Positions 50,682 through 59,022 of a stretch of 64,000 bases of DNA are shown here, piece after piece. The notes beneath the pieces are model-generated. The model did not search any database and had not been told where the DNA came from. It saw only the letters and a program-made list of their open reading frames with translations. This DNA comes from Allobogoriella alba (GTDB taxonomy: Bacteria; Actinomycetota; Actinomycetes; Actinomycetales; Actinomycetaceae), in contig NZ_JBHTCQ010000001.1 in the NCBI RefSeq assembly GCF_042665525.1, forward strand, positions 434,001 to 498,000. Reading direction: 5' to 3'. Made by a program: the position numbers and the translations under genes. The first letter of the stretch is position 1. Each line of letters begins with the position of its first letter.

Positions 50682-52111
50682 AGCCGGACCACCTCCGTCT
50701 CGTTGTCGTTGCCCGACGGCCGAGGAGGCGCCGGGACGTCGTCACCACCGCCGCCCTCGCCACCGTCCGTGACCGGAGGCGCGGGCCGGCGCGCGGAGTC
50801 GGAGATCCGCAGGAGCAACGCGACGATGATCCAGTTCGCGACCAGCGAGGAGCCACCGAGCGCGAGGAACGGTGCCGTGAGGCCGGTGACGGGGATGACG
50901 CGGGTGATGCCCCCGACCACGACGAACACCTGGAACGCGAAGACGAACGCCATGCCGGAGGCGAAGAGCTTGCCGAACCCGTCCCGCACCCCGATCGCGG
51001 CCCGCATGCCCCGCTCGGCCAGGATCAGGTAGAGGATCAGGACGGCGAGCAGCCCGACGAGGCCGAGCTCCTCGCCGATGACGGCGATGATGAAGTCGGA
51101 GTTCGCGTACGGCACGGTCGTCGGGTAGCCCTGTCCCCACCCGGTGCCGGTCAGACCCCCCGAGGCGAGGCCGAACAGGCCGCTCACCAGCTGGCCCGAA
51201 CCACCCGGGTCGCGGTCCAGGACGGCCGGGTCGAACGGGGTCAGCCAGGCGTCGAGGCGGGCCTGGACGTGCCCGAAGAACTGCGAGGCGAGCACGGCCC
51301 CACCGGCGAACAGCGACAGACCGATCAGCACCCAGCTCAGCCGCTCCGTGGCGACGTACAGCATGGCGACGAAGAGGCCGAAGAACAGCAGTGACGTCCC
51401 GAGGTCCCGCTCGCCGACCAGGATGACGATCGAGGCCGCCCACGCGAGCAGGATCGGCCCCAGGTCCCGGATCCGGGGCAGCTGGAGCCCGAGCACCTTG
51501 GGGCCGGCGAGCGCCAGGGTGTCCCGCTCGTTGACGAGGTAGCCCGCGAAGAAGACACCCAGGACGATCTTCGCGAGCTCACCCGGCTGGAAGGACATCG
51601 GCCCGATGAAGACCCAGATGCGCGCGCCGTTGATGGTCGCGCCGAGGAAGGGCACGAGCGGCAGCGCGATGAGTGCGAGGCCGGCCAGCATCGCCGTGTA
51701 GGTGTAGCGCCGCAGGATCCGGTGGTCCTTGAGCAGCCACAGGGTGGCCATGGCGGCGGCCACGCCGACAACGGTCCACATCAGCTGCCGGTCGGCGTCG
51801 CCGGCCTCACCGGCCTCGCCGGCGGCCAGGTCGATCCGGTAGATCATGGTCAGCCCGATGCCGTTGAGAGCCACGGCGATCGGCAGGATCACGGGGTCGG
51901 CGTAGGTGGCCTTCCAGCGGACCAGCACGTGAGCGACGACGGCGAGCGCGGCGAGGCCGCCGGCGCGCGTCGCGAGGTTGGCGGGGAGCTCGCCGGTGAG
52001 GACGAGCGACACCTGGACGTAGGCGCCGATCGCGATGGCCAGCGCGATGACGAGGAGGCCCAGCTCCGCCGCCCGGCCGGTGCGCGGACGTTCCTGGCTG
52101 ACGACGGCCAT
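50678..52111 (-). CDS. rodA: SEDS peptidoglycan glycosyltransferase, RodA/FtsW family
   Basis: Polymerises lipid II in the elongation or polar-growth machine, paired with PbpA. The 477-residue polytopic protein has about 12 membrane segments and the SEDS signatures NGARIWVFIGPMSFQPGELAKI, VGERDLGTSLLFFG (catalytic Asp) and NSDFIIAVIGEELGLVGLL. A Pro/Gly/Asp-rich tail of ~45 residues follows the last segment. ATG 52111 shares one base with the pstP stop (TGATG), so translation is coupled. Confidence 0.96.
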   Translation of the reverse strand: MAVVSQERPRTGRAAELGLLVIALAIAIGAYVQVSLVLTGELPANLATRAGGLAALAVVAHVLVRWKATYADPVILPIAVALNGIGLTMIYRIDLAAGEAGEAGDADRQLMWTVVGVAAAMATLWLLKDHRILRRYTYTAMLAGLALIALPLVPFLGATINGARIWVFIGPMSFQPGELAKIVLGVFFAGYLVNERDTLALAGPKVLGLQLPRIRDLGPILLAWAASIVILVGERDLGTSLLFFGLFVAMLYVATERLSWVLIGLSLFAGGAVLASQFFGHVQARLDAWLTPFDPAVLDRDPGGSGQLVSGLFGLASGGLTGTGWGQGYPTTVPYANSDFIIAVIGEELGLVGLLAVLILYLILAERGMRAAIGVRDGFGKLFASGMAFVFAFQVFVVVGGITRVIPVTGLTAPFLALGGSSLVANWIIVALLLRISDSARRPAPPVTDGGEGGGGDDVPAPPRPSGNDNETEVVRL

Positions 52112-53445
52112 CAGCTCGGCTCCGTCGTCTCGCTGGTCCGGCGACTGGTCGGCCCGGTGGTGGGCTCCTCCGGCGTCCGGTCGCCGTCCGGGTCCTCGGT
52201 GCCGGGCTCCGTCGTGCTCGGGGTCGGCGTCGGTTCAGGTTCTGGCTCGACGACGGACTGTCGGAGGGTGTCCACGACATCCTCCGCCGCGGCGAGCGAG
52301 GGCCGGGTGATCGCGCTCTGCAGCCGATCCTGAGCCACCGGGGTGAGGTCGTCGATCCGCAGGTCGGTCCGTTCGTGGAGACTGGCGAGGCGGATGGGCC
52401 CGAGCTCCTGCGGAATGCCGCGGTAGATGGCGACGTATCCGCCGTTCGGCGCGACGAAGAACTGCGTCTGCGTCCATGACCAGCCGCCGTAGGTGATGCC
52501 CGCCAACGCGCCGAGGACGAGGATCGTCGCGACCAGGCGCCCGATCCACCGGCGGGCGCGCGAGGGCTCGTGCGGGACGTCGTCCTCCTCGGCAGCGGTG
52601 GCGGGCGAGGCGGTGAGCGCCGCCGCGCGTGCCGCGGCGCTGTCCCCGCCGCGGGTGGCGCGTGCCCGGTCCGTGGCGGCCGCGCCGACGACCTGCGGCG
52701 TCGTGTCGCCGGCGGGTGTGTCCTCGTCCACGACGTCGGCCACCACGCAGGTGACGTTGTCCGGTGCACCGGCCCGCAGCGAGAGCTCGATGAGCGCCTC
52801 GGCGCACGCCGCGGGGTCCTCGACGGTGGTGAGCGTCTCCTCGATCGTCTCGTGCGAGACGAAGCCGAACAGCCCGTCCGACGTGAGCAGCCAGCGGTCG
52901 CCGGGCACGGCCTCGCGCAGAGACTCGTCGAGCTCGACGTCGCCCTCGTTGTCCCCCAGCGCACGCAGGATGACGTTGCGCTGCGGGTGGCGCTCCGCCT
53001 GCTCGAGCGTGAGCCGGCCGGTGGAGACGAGGTACTGCACGAACGTGTGGTCCTCGGTGACCTGGGTCAGCGCACCGTCACGCAGCAGGTAGGCACGCGA
53101 GTCCCCGATGTGCACCATGGCGAGCTTGTTGCCCGACCGCAGGATGGCGATGCAGGTGGTGCCGAGGCCGGCCAGCTCGGGGTCCGCCTCGGAGCGGGCC
53201 ATGAGCTCGGAATGGGCGTCGGCCACCGCGTGGCGCAGGAGGTCCAGCAGGTCGTCGGCGCCGTGCGCGTCGTCGAGCTCCGCGAGATGGGCGACCGCCA
53301 CCGACGACGCGATGTCGCCGCCCGCTGGTCCGCCCATGCCGTCGGCGAGGACGAGCAGGTGCGGCCCGGCGTAGCCCGAGTCCTGGTTGATCGAACGGAC
53401 CAGGCCGACGTCGGATCGCGCGGCGAAGCGCAACTGGACGGTCAT
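52111..53445 (-). CDS. pstP: PP2C-family Ser/Thr protein phosphatase PstP
   Basis: Reverses PknA/PknB phosphorylation. The 444-residue protein has the PP2C catalytic domain (~1-237) with metal-binding acids in NQDSGY, VLADGMGGPAGG, TSDGLFGF and APDNVTC, then a linker, one membrane segment (301-322), a small external domain and a Pro/Thr/Glu-rich tail. The ATG at 53445 is right after the fhaB stop region (7 bp), so upstream in-frame sequence, which runs antisense-like through fhaB, is ignored. Full PP2C acid set present. Confidence 0.96.
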   Translation of the reverse strand: MTVQLRFAARSDVGLVRSINQDSGYAGPHLLVLADGMGGPAGGDIASSVAVAHLAELDDAHGADDLLDLLRHAVADAHSELMARSEADPELAGLGTTCIAILRSGNKLAMVHIGDSRAYLLRDGALTQVTEDHTFVQYLVSTGRLTLEQAERHPQRNVILRALGDNEGDVELDESLREAVPGDRWLLTSDGLFGFVSHETIEETLTTVEDPAACAEALIELSLRAGAPDNVTCVVADVVDEDTPAGDTTPQVVGAAATDRARATRGGDSAAARAAALTASPATAAEEDDVPHEPSRARRWIGRLVATILVLGALAGITYGGWSWTQTQFFVAPNGGYVAIYRGIPQELGPIRLASLHERTDLRIDDLTPVAQDRLQSAITRPSLAAAEDVVDTLRQSVVEPEPEPTPTPSTTEPGTEDPDGDRTPEEPTTGPTSRRTSETTEPS

Positions 53446-53452
53446 GGGCCGG

Positions 53453-53920
53453 TCACCGCCGCAGCTCCATGAGCGTCTGCCCGACGCGCACCGGCACGCC
53501 GGGAGACACCTGGACCGGCGCGGAGATGCGCTCGCCACCCACGACGGTGCCGTTGGTGGAGCCGAGGTCCTCGACCCACCAGCCCTCGTCCTGCGGGAAG
53601 AACCGCGCGTGGCGGTTCGAGGAGTAGTCGTCGTCCAGCACGAGCGTGCAGCTGGGGGAGCGTCCGACGAGCACCGCCGAGGGGCCGAGCGGGATCGTGG
53701 TGCCCGCGAGGGGGCCCTGCGTGACCACCAGCCTGGTCGGGCTGCCGCGGGAGGGGCGGCTGGGCTGCTGCGGGGCCCGGTTACGGCCACGTCCCCGGCC
53801 GCGGGCGGTGACCCGAGTGCCGAAGAGGTCCTTGCGCAGCACGTTGAGCGCGGCCAGCACGAAGAGCCACAGCAGCGCCAGGAACCCGATCCGCAGCAGG
53901 GTGACGACGAGCTCGCTCAA
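53453..53920 (-). CDS. fhaB: FHA-domain protein FhaB (FipA-like)
   Basis: Phosphothreonine-reading adaptor of the PknA/PknB pathway. The 155-residue protein has an N-terminal membrane segment (LVVTLLRIGFLALLWLFVLA), a basic linker, and an FHA domain (~70-155) with GRSPSCTLVLDDDYSSNRHA and DLGSTNGT, the phosphopeptide-binding loops. Starts at TTG 53920, four bases after the fhaA stop; no ATG/GTG fits better. FipA/FhaB in mycobacteria links FtsZ and FtsQ. Confidence 0.94.
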   Translation of the reverse strand: MSELVVTLLRIGFLALLWLFVLAALNVLRKDLFGTRVTARGRGRGRNRAPQQPSRPSRGSPTRLVVTQGPLAGTTIPLGPSAVLVGRSPSCTLVLDDDYSSNRHARFFPQDEGWWVEDLGSTNGTVVGGERISAPVQVSPGVPVRVGQTLMELRR

Positions 53921-53924
53921 CGGC

Positions 53925-54632
53925 TCACTCGCTTCCCGCCTCGTCGTCGCCGGTCCAGAACATGATCCGGGTCCGTCCGACGGTGATGGTGTTGCCGTCG
54001 ACGAGGGTGGCCGCGTCGATACGGTGTCCCTCGACGAAGGTGCCGTTGGTCGAACCGAGATCCGTGGCGATGACGCCGGCGGGAGTCACCTTGATCTCGA
54101 GATGCTTGCGGGAGACGCCGGTGTCGTCCACGACGACGTCGGCCTCGCTGCCGCGGCCGACGACGGTGACCGGCCCGGTGAGGAGGTAGCGCTCGCCGTC
54201 GATGTCGATGATCGGGTGCCGGGCGGAGGGGCTCGCTGCCGTGGCCGGCGCGACGGCGCCGCGACGGGTGGCGGAGCGCACGGTGAACTGGCCCGTGGAG
54301 AGTGATTCGTCCTCCACGAACCTCACCTCGACCGGTCCCACGAACGAGTAGCGCTGGGACGAGGCGTGGTCGGTGGCGGCCCCGACCATCTCGTCCGCCA
54401 GCGTGTCTGCGCCGAAGTCGTTCACGTGCTGGAGGTCAGTAGGCGAGAGCTCGACGATGTACTCGTTCGGTGCGACGGTCCGCCCGCGAGAAACCGCGGC
54501 CGCGCGGTCGTCCATCTCGCGGCGGATGTCCGAGGCGATCTCGACGGGCTTGACCTCGCTCCGGAAGGCCTTGGCGAACGCCGCGCTGACGAGGCGCTCA
54601 ACCCGCTTCTCGAAGCGGTCGAGAACACCCAT
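53925..54632 (-). CDS. fhaA: FHA-domain protein FhaA
   Basis: Phosphothreonine reader that binds the MurJ-linked pseudokinase in mycobacteria. The 235-residue protein has an N-terminal DUF3662 domain (MGVLDRFEKRVERLVSAAF ... VAPNEYIVEL) and a C-terminal FHA domain (TVVGRGSEADVVVDDTGVSR and DLGSTNGTFVEG). It lacks most of the long Pro/Gly/Tyr-rich linker of mycobacterial FhaA. ATG 54632 fits the conserved start; ATG 54638 is two residues earlier and closer to AAGGAG. First gene of the leftward fhaA-fhaB-pstP-rodA-pbpA-pknA-pknB operon. Confidence 0.95.
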   Translation of the reverse strand: MGVLDRFEKRVERLVSAAFAKAFRSEVKPVEIASDIRREMDDRAAAVSRGRTVAPNEYIVELSPTDLQHVNDFGADTLADEMVGAATDHASSQRYSFVGPVEVRFVEDESLSTGQFTVRSATRRGAVAPATAASPSARHPIIDIDGERYLLTGPVTVVGRGSEADVVVDDTGVSRKHLEIKVTPAGVIATDLGSTNGTFVEGHRIDAATLVDGNTITVGRTRIMFWTGDDEAGSE

Positions 54633-54945
54633 CTGCATGCACTCCTTCCCGGGCCGAGAGCCCGGATCGTGTCCGGCACCGCCGGCTCGTCTGGCGTGGC
54701 CGCCGGCCCGTCAGGTCTTCCGGGCCGCACCCGGAACCGTCCCGACGTACCACGCCCGGCACGACGATCGTAACGAGACGAGCCGTGTCCAGCCGGTTAG
54801 GCGCCCTGGCCAGCGCGGCGGGAACTGCCGCATGGCCCCAGATGAGCGGCGCGGAGGTGTCCGGGATCACGCGACCAGGGGCCGAGCCGGCATCGAGCGG
54901 GCGTCCGGACGCGTGCTACCGTTTTCCCTGCTGTTTCGGCAGCTT
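54633..54945. promoter_or_regulatory. Divergent promoter region between fhaA and tRNA-Leu
   Basis: 313 bp without a gene. It must hold the main promoter of the seven-gene fhaA-pknB operon on the minus strand and the tRNA-Leu promoter on the plus strand. A -10-like TACCGT (54917-54922) lies 24 bp upstream of the tRNA. On the minus strand a TTACGA-type hexamer near 54770 is a weak candidate for fhaA. No operator-like symmetry seen. Confidence 0.5.
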
Positions 54946-55032
54946 GCGCGAGTGGCGGAATAGGCAGACGCGCACGGTTCAGGTCCGTGTGTCCGAGAGG
55001 ACGTGGGGGTTCAACTCCCCCCTCGCGCACCA
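54946..55032 (+). tRNA. tRNA-Leu (anticodon CAG)
   Basis: 87-nt class II tRNA with encoded CCA. Acceptor GCGCGAG with CTCGCGC, D-arm GTGGCGGAATAGGCAGAC, anticodon stem CACGG/CCGTG with loop TTCAGGT (anticodon CAG), a long variable arm, and T-arm GGGGGTTCAACTCCCCC. Marks the end of the conserved origin region; genes to the right are not part of it. Confidence 0.98.
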
Positions 55033-55036
55033 CACA

Positions 55037-55084
55037 GGAACCGGCTCCGACCAGGCAGAACACAGCCTGGAGGGGCCGGTTTCC
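55037..55084. terminator. Hairpin terminator after tRNA-Leu
   Basis: Long imperfect inverted repeat: GGAACCGGCTCC..CCAGGC pairs with GCCTGG..GGGGCCGGTTTCC around the loop AGAACACA. On the plus strand it ends in TTTCC. Also serves the converging DoxX gene. Confidence 0.8.
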
Positions 55085-55115
55085 TCGTTATGGGGCGAGC
55101 CATGGGCCACGAGGA

Positions 55116-55580
55116 TCACCTGGGGCTCTGTTCAGCGGTCTGTGCCGTGTGGTCCCGTCGCCCGCCGAAGACGGCGTGGTCGAGCGACAGCCGCCCGGCT
55201 CCGAGCACGCCGAGCAGCAGCGCGCCGCAGCCGAGCGCGGCGACCAGCTCCCAGCCGCCCTCGGTCACCAGCGGTTCGAGGCGGCGGTGCGCGACGAGGA
55301 ACGCGCCCGTCATCATCACCACCACCAGAGCCGCGGCGACCGGCGTCAGCAGACCGAGCAGCAGCAGTGCCCCGCCACCGAGCTCGGCGACGATCGCGAA
55401 CGCGGCCGCGGCCTGCGGGAGCGGCACGCCCATCTGCTCGAAGCCGGCCGCGGTTCCGCCGTACCCGTTCTCGAAGGCCTTCTGCCAGCCGTGCCGGACC
55501 AGGATCGCCCCGAGCAGCAGCCGTGCGATCAGCAGTGCGGTGTCGCGCGCTGGCGCGGGAACCCGGTTCCCGAGAGTCAT
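55116..55580 (-). CDS. DoxX family membrane protein
   Basis: A 154-residue four-segment membrane protein of the DoxX/MphA family (ALLIARLLLGAILVRHGWQKAF, then FAIVAELGGGALLLLGLLTP, AALVVVMMTGAFLVAHR and a last segment). In mycobacteria a DoxX protein joins SodA and SseA in a membrane redox complex; here no partner is adjacent. ATG 55580 is followed by about 27 cytoplasmic residues. First gene of the less conserved right-hand part. Confidence 0.87.
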   Translation of the reverse strand: MTLGNRVPAPARDTALLIARLLLGAILVRHGWQKAFENGYGGTAAGFEQMGVPLPQAAAAFAIVAELGGGALLLLGLLTPVAAALVVVMMTGAFLVAHRRLEPLVTEGGWELVAALGCGALLLGVLGAGRLSLDHAVFGGRRDHTAQTAEQSPR

Positions 55581-55797
55581 GCAGTCTCCTTGGTGGTCGC
55601 GTGCTCACCGGCCACGCCCACCGTACGACGATCCGTATCACCGCCGACGTCGAGCTCGATCCTCGGCCGCACCGGTGGCTGATCCATCCGGTGAGGAGCC
55701 GAATGGCGTCGCGACCGACTGACGGGCAGTCCCTGGTCTCCGCGCTGCTCGCGTGGACACTGTCCGGATCAGGAAGTCGTCGAGCACGGGAGCAGTC

Positions 55798-57423
55798 ATG
55801 GGTCACGGCGGTGGGCGAGGGGGAGCGGGGACCAGGCGCGTGGTCGTGCTCGGGAGCACTGGCGGCAACCTCCGCAGCCATGGCGGTGACGACCCGGAGC
55901 GCATGATCGACGACGTCCGCCGCCAGCTGGACGCCGCCGGCTTCGAGCTCAGCGGGGTCCAGCTCGTCTCCGCGGAGACGTCGATGGACGACATCGCCGA
56001 CACCGCCTCCGCCCAGCTCTGGACCCTGGTCGACGGTCGGCCGGCAGTCACCTCCCGTGGCCCGCTGTCGCAGGTGAACGCCGACGCACGTGCTGCCGAC
56101 CGGCGTCTCGCGGCGCGGGTTCGTGACGGTGAGATCGACGGGCTCATCCTCATGAGCGCGGACCCCACCGACACCAACGCCGAGACCGTCGCGGCCGCCA
56201 TCGAGCGGAACCTCCCGGCCGCAGGTACCGGCGGGACCTCGATCGCGCAGGCGCAGCAGCTGGGCCTCGACCTCGTCGCCTCGTCCGGCACCACCGGGAC
56301 GACGTCGACCACGCGCGCAGTGTCGTACGTGTCCGGACTGGCCAACCACTGGAAGGTGAAGTACCGGCCGGTCCTGGGTGGCTCCTCGGGCGAGGACGGC
56401 CACGACGGCGGCACACGGGAGGCGGCGTGGCGGCGGATCAGCATCCGAGGGATCATGGTCGGCTCCATCCCTGCCTTCATCGCGCTCGCGCTCCTGCTCG
56501 CGGTCAGCAAGATCCCCGGCCTGGGCGCGGTGAGCGACGTCTTTGACGCCCTTCTCGCGGGACTGCCGATCGTCGTCGCTGCCGTGGCCGCCCGGAAGAT
56601 CTCGGGCCTCGGCGACGTCGGGCTGGTCGCCGGCGCCGTCGCGGGCGTCCTGGCGAAGGACGGCGGCCTCCTCGGCGGCCTCGTGGCCGGCATGATCGCC
56701 GGCCTGCTGGCGTCGTTCCTGATCCGGTGGACCCTGGGGCACCGGTTCCCCGCTACGACCGCGAACATCGTGACCGGTGCGCTCGCCGGCCTGGTCCCGG
56801 GACTGCTCGTGTACTACGTGCTGGCGCCGTTCACCAGCTGGCTCGGCGAGGCGGTCAAGAACGGGATCGAGACGGCCCGCGACCTCAGCCCGGTCGCTGC
56901 GGGCGCGCTGGCCGGCGCGGTGATCTGGTTCGCCATCATCGGTGGCGTCTACCACTCGGTGATCCTGCCCCTGGTGATGCTGGAGATGGGACAGAAGGGC
57001 CACAGCTTCTTCGGCGCGATCGACATGGTGGGCCTGGTGATGGTCAGCCTCGGCATCACCCTCGCCAATGTCGTCCGGCCCCGCACGAGCGGCGAGCGGT
57101 CACTCGCGGCGTCCGGGGGCGCCGTGAACTTCTTCTTCGGGACGTTCGTGGAGGCGTCGTACCCCTTCATGTTCGGTGACCGGCGGGTCTTCGCCACCGC
57201 GGTCGGTGCCGCCACGGTCGGAGGGGCCGTCGTCGGCGCCTTCGGCGTGGAGGCGACCGCCTACCTGCCCGCCTTCGTCGCGCCGTTCGTCTCGACCACG
57301 GCGCCGGGAATGGTCCTTTCGATGGTGACGGCGGCGGGCCTGGCCTTCGTCGCGACCGTCCTCATCAACATGCGCGCGCTGCGAACGAGCGAGAGCGTGC
57401 CCACCGCTGATCGGGTCGCCTGA
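55798..57423 (+). CDS. Orphan PTS EIIC-like membrane protein with an unknown soluble N-terminal domain
   Basis: A 541-residue protein in two parts. Residues ~10-205 are soluble, Rossmann-like in pattern (RRVVVLGSTGGN, DGLILMSADPTDTNAE, GTGGTSIAQAQQLGLDLV, SSGTTGTTSTT); I do not recognise the family. Residues ~218-535 are a Gly/Ala-rich membrane domain with 9-10 segments whose pattern (ALLAGLPIVVAAVAARKISG, GLLGGLVAGMIAGLLASF, GGVYHSVILPLVMLEMGQ) resembles fructose/glucitol-type PTS EIIC permeases. No EIIA, EIIB, HPr or sugar gene is near. ATG 55798 has GGGAG five bases upstream; GTG 55753 is an alternative. Function unknown; sugar transport is only suggested. Confidence 0.8.
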   Translation: MGHGGGRGGAGTRRVVVLGSTGGNLRSHGGDDPERMIDDVRRQLDAAGFELSGVQLVSAETSMDDIADTASAQLWTLVDGRPAVTSRGPLSQVNADARAADRRLAARVRDGEIDGLILMSADPTDTNAETVAAAIERNLPAAGTGGTSIAQAQQLGLDLVASSGTTGTTSTTRAVSYVSGLANHWKVKYRPVLGGSSGEDGHDGGTREAAWRRISIRGIMVGSIPAFIALALLLAVSKIPGLGAVSDVFDALLAGLPIVVAAVAARKISGLGDVGLVAGAVAGVLAKDGGLLGGLVAGMIAGLLASFLIRWTLGHRFPATTANIVTGALAGLVPGLLVYYVLAPFTSWLGEAVKNGIETARDLSPVAAGALAGAVIWFAIIGGVYHSVILPLVMLEMGQKGHSFFGAIDMVGLVMVSLGITLANVVRPRTSGERSLAASGGAVNFFFGTFVEASYPFMFGDRRVFATAVGAATVGGAVVGAFGVEATAYLPAFVAPFVSTTAPGMVLSMVTAAGLAFVATVLINMRALRTSESVPTADRVA

Positions 57424-57475
57424 GGACGGCCACGGGCCAGGGAGGGGCCACCGCAGGCGCCGAGGGCCCCGCCCG

Positions 57476-57736
57476 TCAACCGCGAGTGGGCCCGTGGCGC
57501 TCGCGCCTAGCTAGTGAGGTGCCGATGAGCCCGTGCCTCTTGGCAGCAAAGAGCAGCACCGGCCATTTGGCGCCAAGCTTGACCGGCAACCTCTCATTGA
57601 GGACCTGCTCCGACGCGGTGTGCAATTCCTCAAGCAAGACCGCAGACGGGTAGCGGCCGAGCGCGTAATCCGTAAGGACGTCCTCGCCTACCCGAAGCCT
57701 CGCCACAAGCGAGGCCGACGCCTGTCCTGGCGCCAC
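57476..57736 (-). CDS. Hypothetical protein or gene fragment
   Basis: An 86-residue open frame from GTG 57736: mixed alpha/beta composition (VLTDYALGRYPSAVLLEELH, NERLPVKLGAKWPVLLFAAK). The residues look like real protein rather than a shadow frame, and the same frame stays open upstream to a stop near 57813 with no start and no good ribosome site, so it may be the end of a truncated gene. I recognise no family. Confidence 0.3.
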   Translation of the reverse strand: MAPGQASASLVARLRVGEDVLTDYALGRYPSAVLLEELHTASEQVLNERLPVKLGAKWPVLLFAAKRHGLIGTSLARRERHGPTRG

Positions 57737-57782
57737 CTCGTAAACGGGGTAGTAGAGCCTGGTGCTGGCCCACCGAAACGAA

Positions 57783-57820
57783 ACGGCCTCTGTCCGGGAG
57801 ACGTCCCCGGGTCAGAGGCC
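57783..57820 (-). terminator. Strong hairpin terminator (minus strand)
   Basis: CGGCCTCTG (57783-57791) pairs with CAGAGGCCG (57812-57820), extended inside by CCGGG/CCCGG with a small bulge. On the minus strand the stem is followed by TTTCGTTTCG, a T-rich tail. A minus-strand gene that would use it is not present to its right, suggesting loss of an upstream gene or a plus-strand role. Confidence 0.75.
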
Positions 57821-58000
57821 GATTTGTCGTTCGTGCGACGCTCTTGTGGCGCAGGCGGCTGTCCATCGTCTCCACCGTGCGGTGCTGGTGGCGTGGCCCG
57901 GCGCTCCGATGGTCTCAGCCATCGACGTCGTCAGCGATGGCAGGATATCGACGTCCATTGGCTTTCAGCCATACTGCCAGCGCCGTCCCGGCGAGGAATC

Positions 58001-58864
58001 GTGGGCCCCATGCTCGATGCACCTCGCTTGACGGTATGGCGCTCGACCGTGGAGGTCGACGGCCATCCGGCCAGCTACCTGACCGCGGGACGATCCGGAG
58101 CGCCGCCCGTGCTGATGCTGCACGGCACGTACTGGAGCCGGGTCTGGCTCCCCGTCCTCGATCACCTCGCGGGTGCGGGGCTGCGCCCCATCGCGGTCGA
58201 CCTACCCGGGTCGGGACGCTCAGGTGGCGAGCTGGTGGCGGATGCGGCCACCGTTCCCGCCCTCGCCGACTGGGCGACGCGATTCGTCAGCGCGCTCGGC
58301 CTGTCCGGGCCCATCGCCCTGGCGGGTCACGACATCGGCGGTGCCATCGCTCAGCACCTCTTGGCCCACGACCGGTTGCACGTCCCCCGATTCGCCCTGG
58401 TCAACTCGGTTCTCTACGACTCCTGGCCCGCGCCGCACGTGGCCCAGTTTCGTGACGGCGGCGCCGACGAGGCCGTCCTGATCGGCCGGCGGCAGGCGCT
58501 CGAGAGGGTGCTGGCCGGCGTCGCCACCGAGTCGCTGATCGCCGAGTACGCGGAGCCATGGACCGACGAGCGGGTCCGTCGTTCCTGGATGGCCTTGGCT
58601 GGTGCTGCCGACAGCCGCTACACGCTCGAACTGGTCCCCGCGTTGCAGAGATCCGTCACTCCGAAGCTGTTGATCTGGGGAGAGGACGATCTCCACGAGA
58701 AGGTGGAGTACGCCGAGCGCTTCGCCGCGGAGGTCCCCAACACCGCGCTCCTGCGCATCTCGCATGCGGACCACATACCCACGGAGAACAACCCCGACGA
58801 GGTTGGCCGGGCGCTCGCCGCCTTCTTCGCCGGGCCGCCCCGTTCGCCGAGTCCGGACCTATGA
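58001..58864 (+). CDS. Alpha/beta hydrolase with Asp nucleophile (epoxide hydrolase/dehalogenase-like)
   Basis: A 287-residue alpha/beta hydrolase. Oxyanion motif VLMLHGTYWSRVWLP, nucleophile elbow GHDIGG with Asp 111 in place of the usual Ser, and a C-terminal catalytic His 258 in HADHIP; LLIWGEDD likely holds the acid. Asp nucleophiles mark epoxide hydrolases and haloacid/haloalkane dehalogenases; the residue after the Asp is Ile, not the Trp of haloalkane dehalogenases. GTG 58001 has GAGGA close upstream; ATG 58010 is the alternative start. Stands alone; substrate unknown. Confidence 0.85.
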   Translation: MGPMLDAPRLTVWRSTVEVDGHPASYLTAGRSGAPPVLMLHGTYWSRVWLPVLDHLAGAGLRPIAVDLPGSGRSGGELVADAATVPALADWATRFVSALGLSGPIALAGHDIGGAIAQHLLAHDRLHVPRFALVNSVLYDSWPAPHVAQFRDGGADEAVLIGRRQALERVLAGVATESLIAEYAEPWTDERVRRSWMALAGAADSRYTLELVPALQRSVTPKLLIWGEDDLHEKVEYAERFAAEVPNTALLRISHADHIPTENNPDEVGRALAAFFAGPPRSPSPDL

Positions 58865-59022
58865 GCCAGGCGTGTTGTCGGGTCGGACACGCGGTCCGTG
58901 CGTCGCCGCGGTCTCTCCGCGTCAGCTCTCGTGCAGCGCTTGGGCGAACATGACGGCCCCACGGCGCTCGCGCCTCGGAATCGGCTGCACCCCCGGGTGG
59001 CGCCACGCCTAGCCTGAGCAGC

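Larger units (their letters stand above)
57424..58000. other. Gap with gene remnant and terminator
   Basis: 577 bp between the EIIC-like gene and the hydrolase gene. It contains a short minus-strand open frame (57476-57736), a strong hairpin (57783-57820) and an unremarkable stretch up to 58000 that must include the hydrolase promoter. GC content is visibly lower than in neighbouring genes, consistent with decayed or foreign DNA. Confidence 0.6.
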
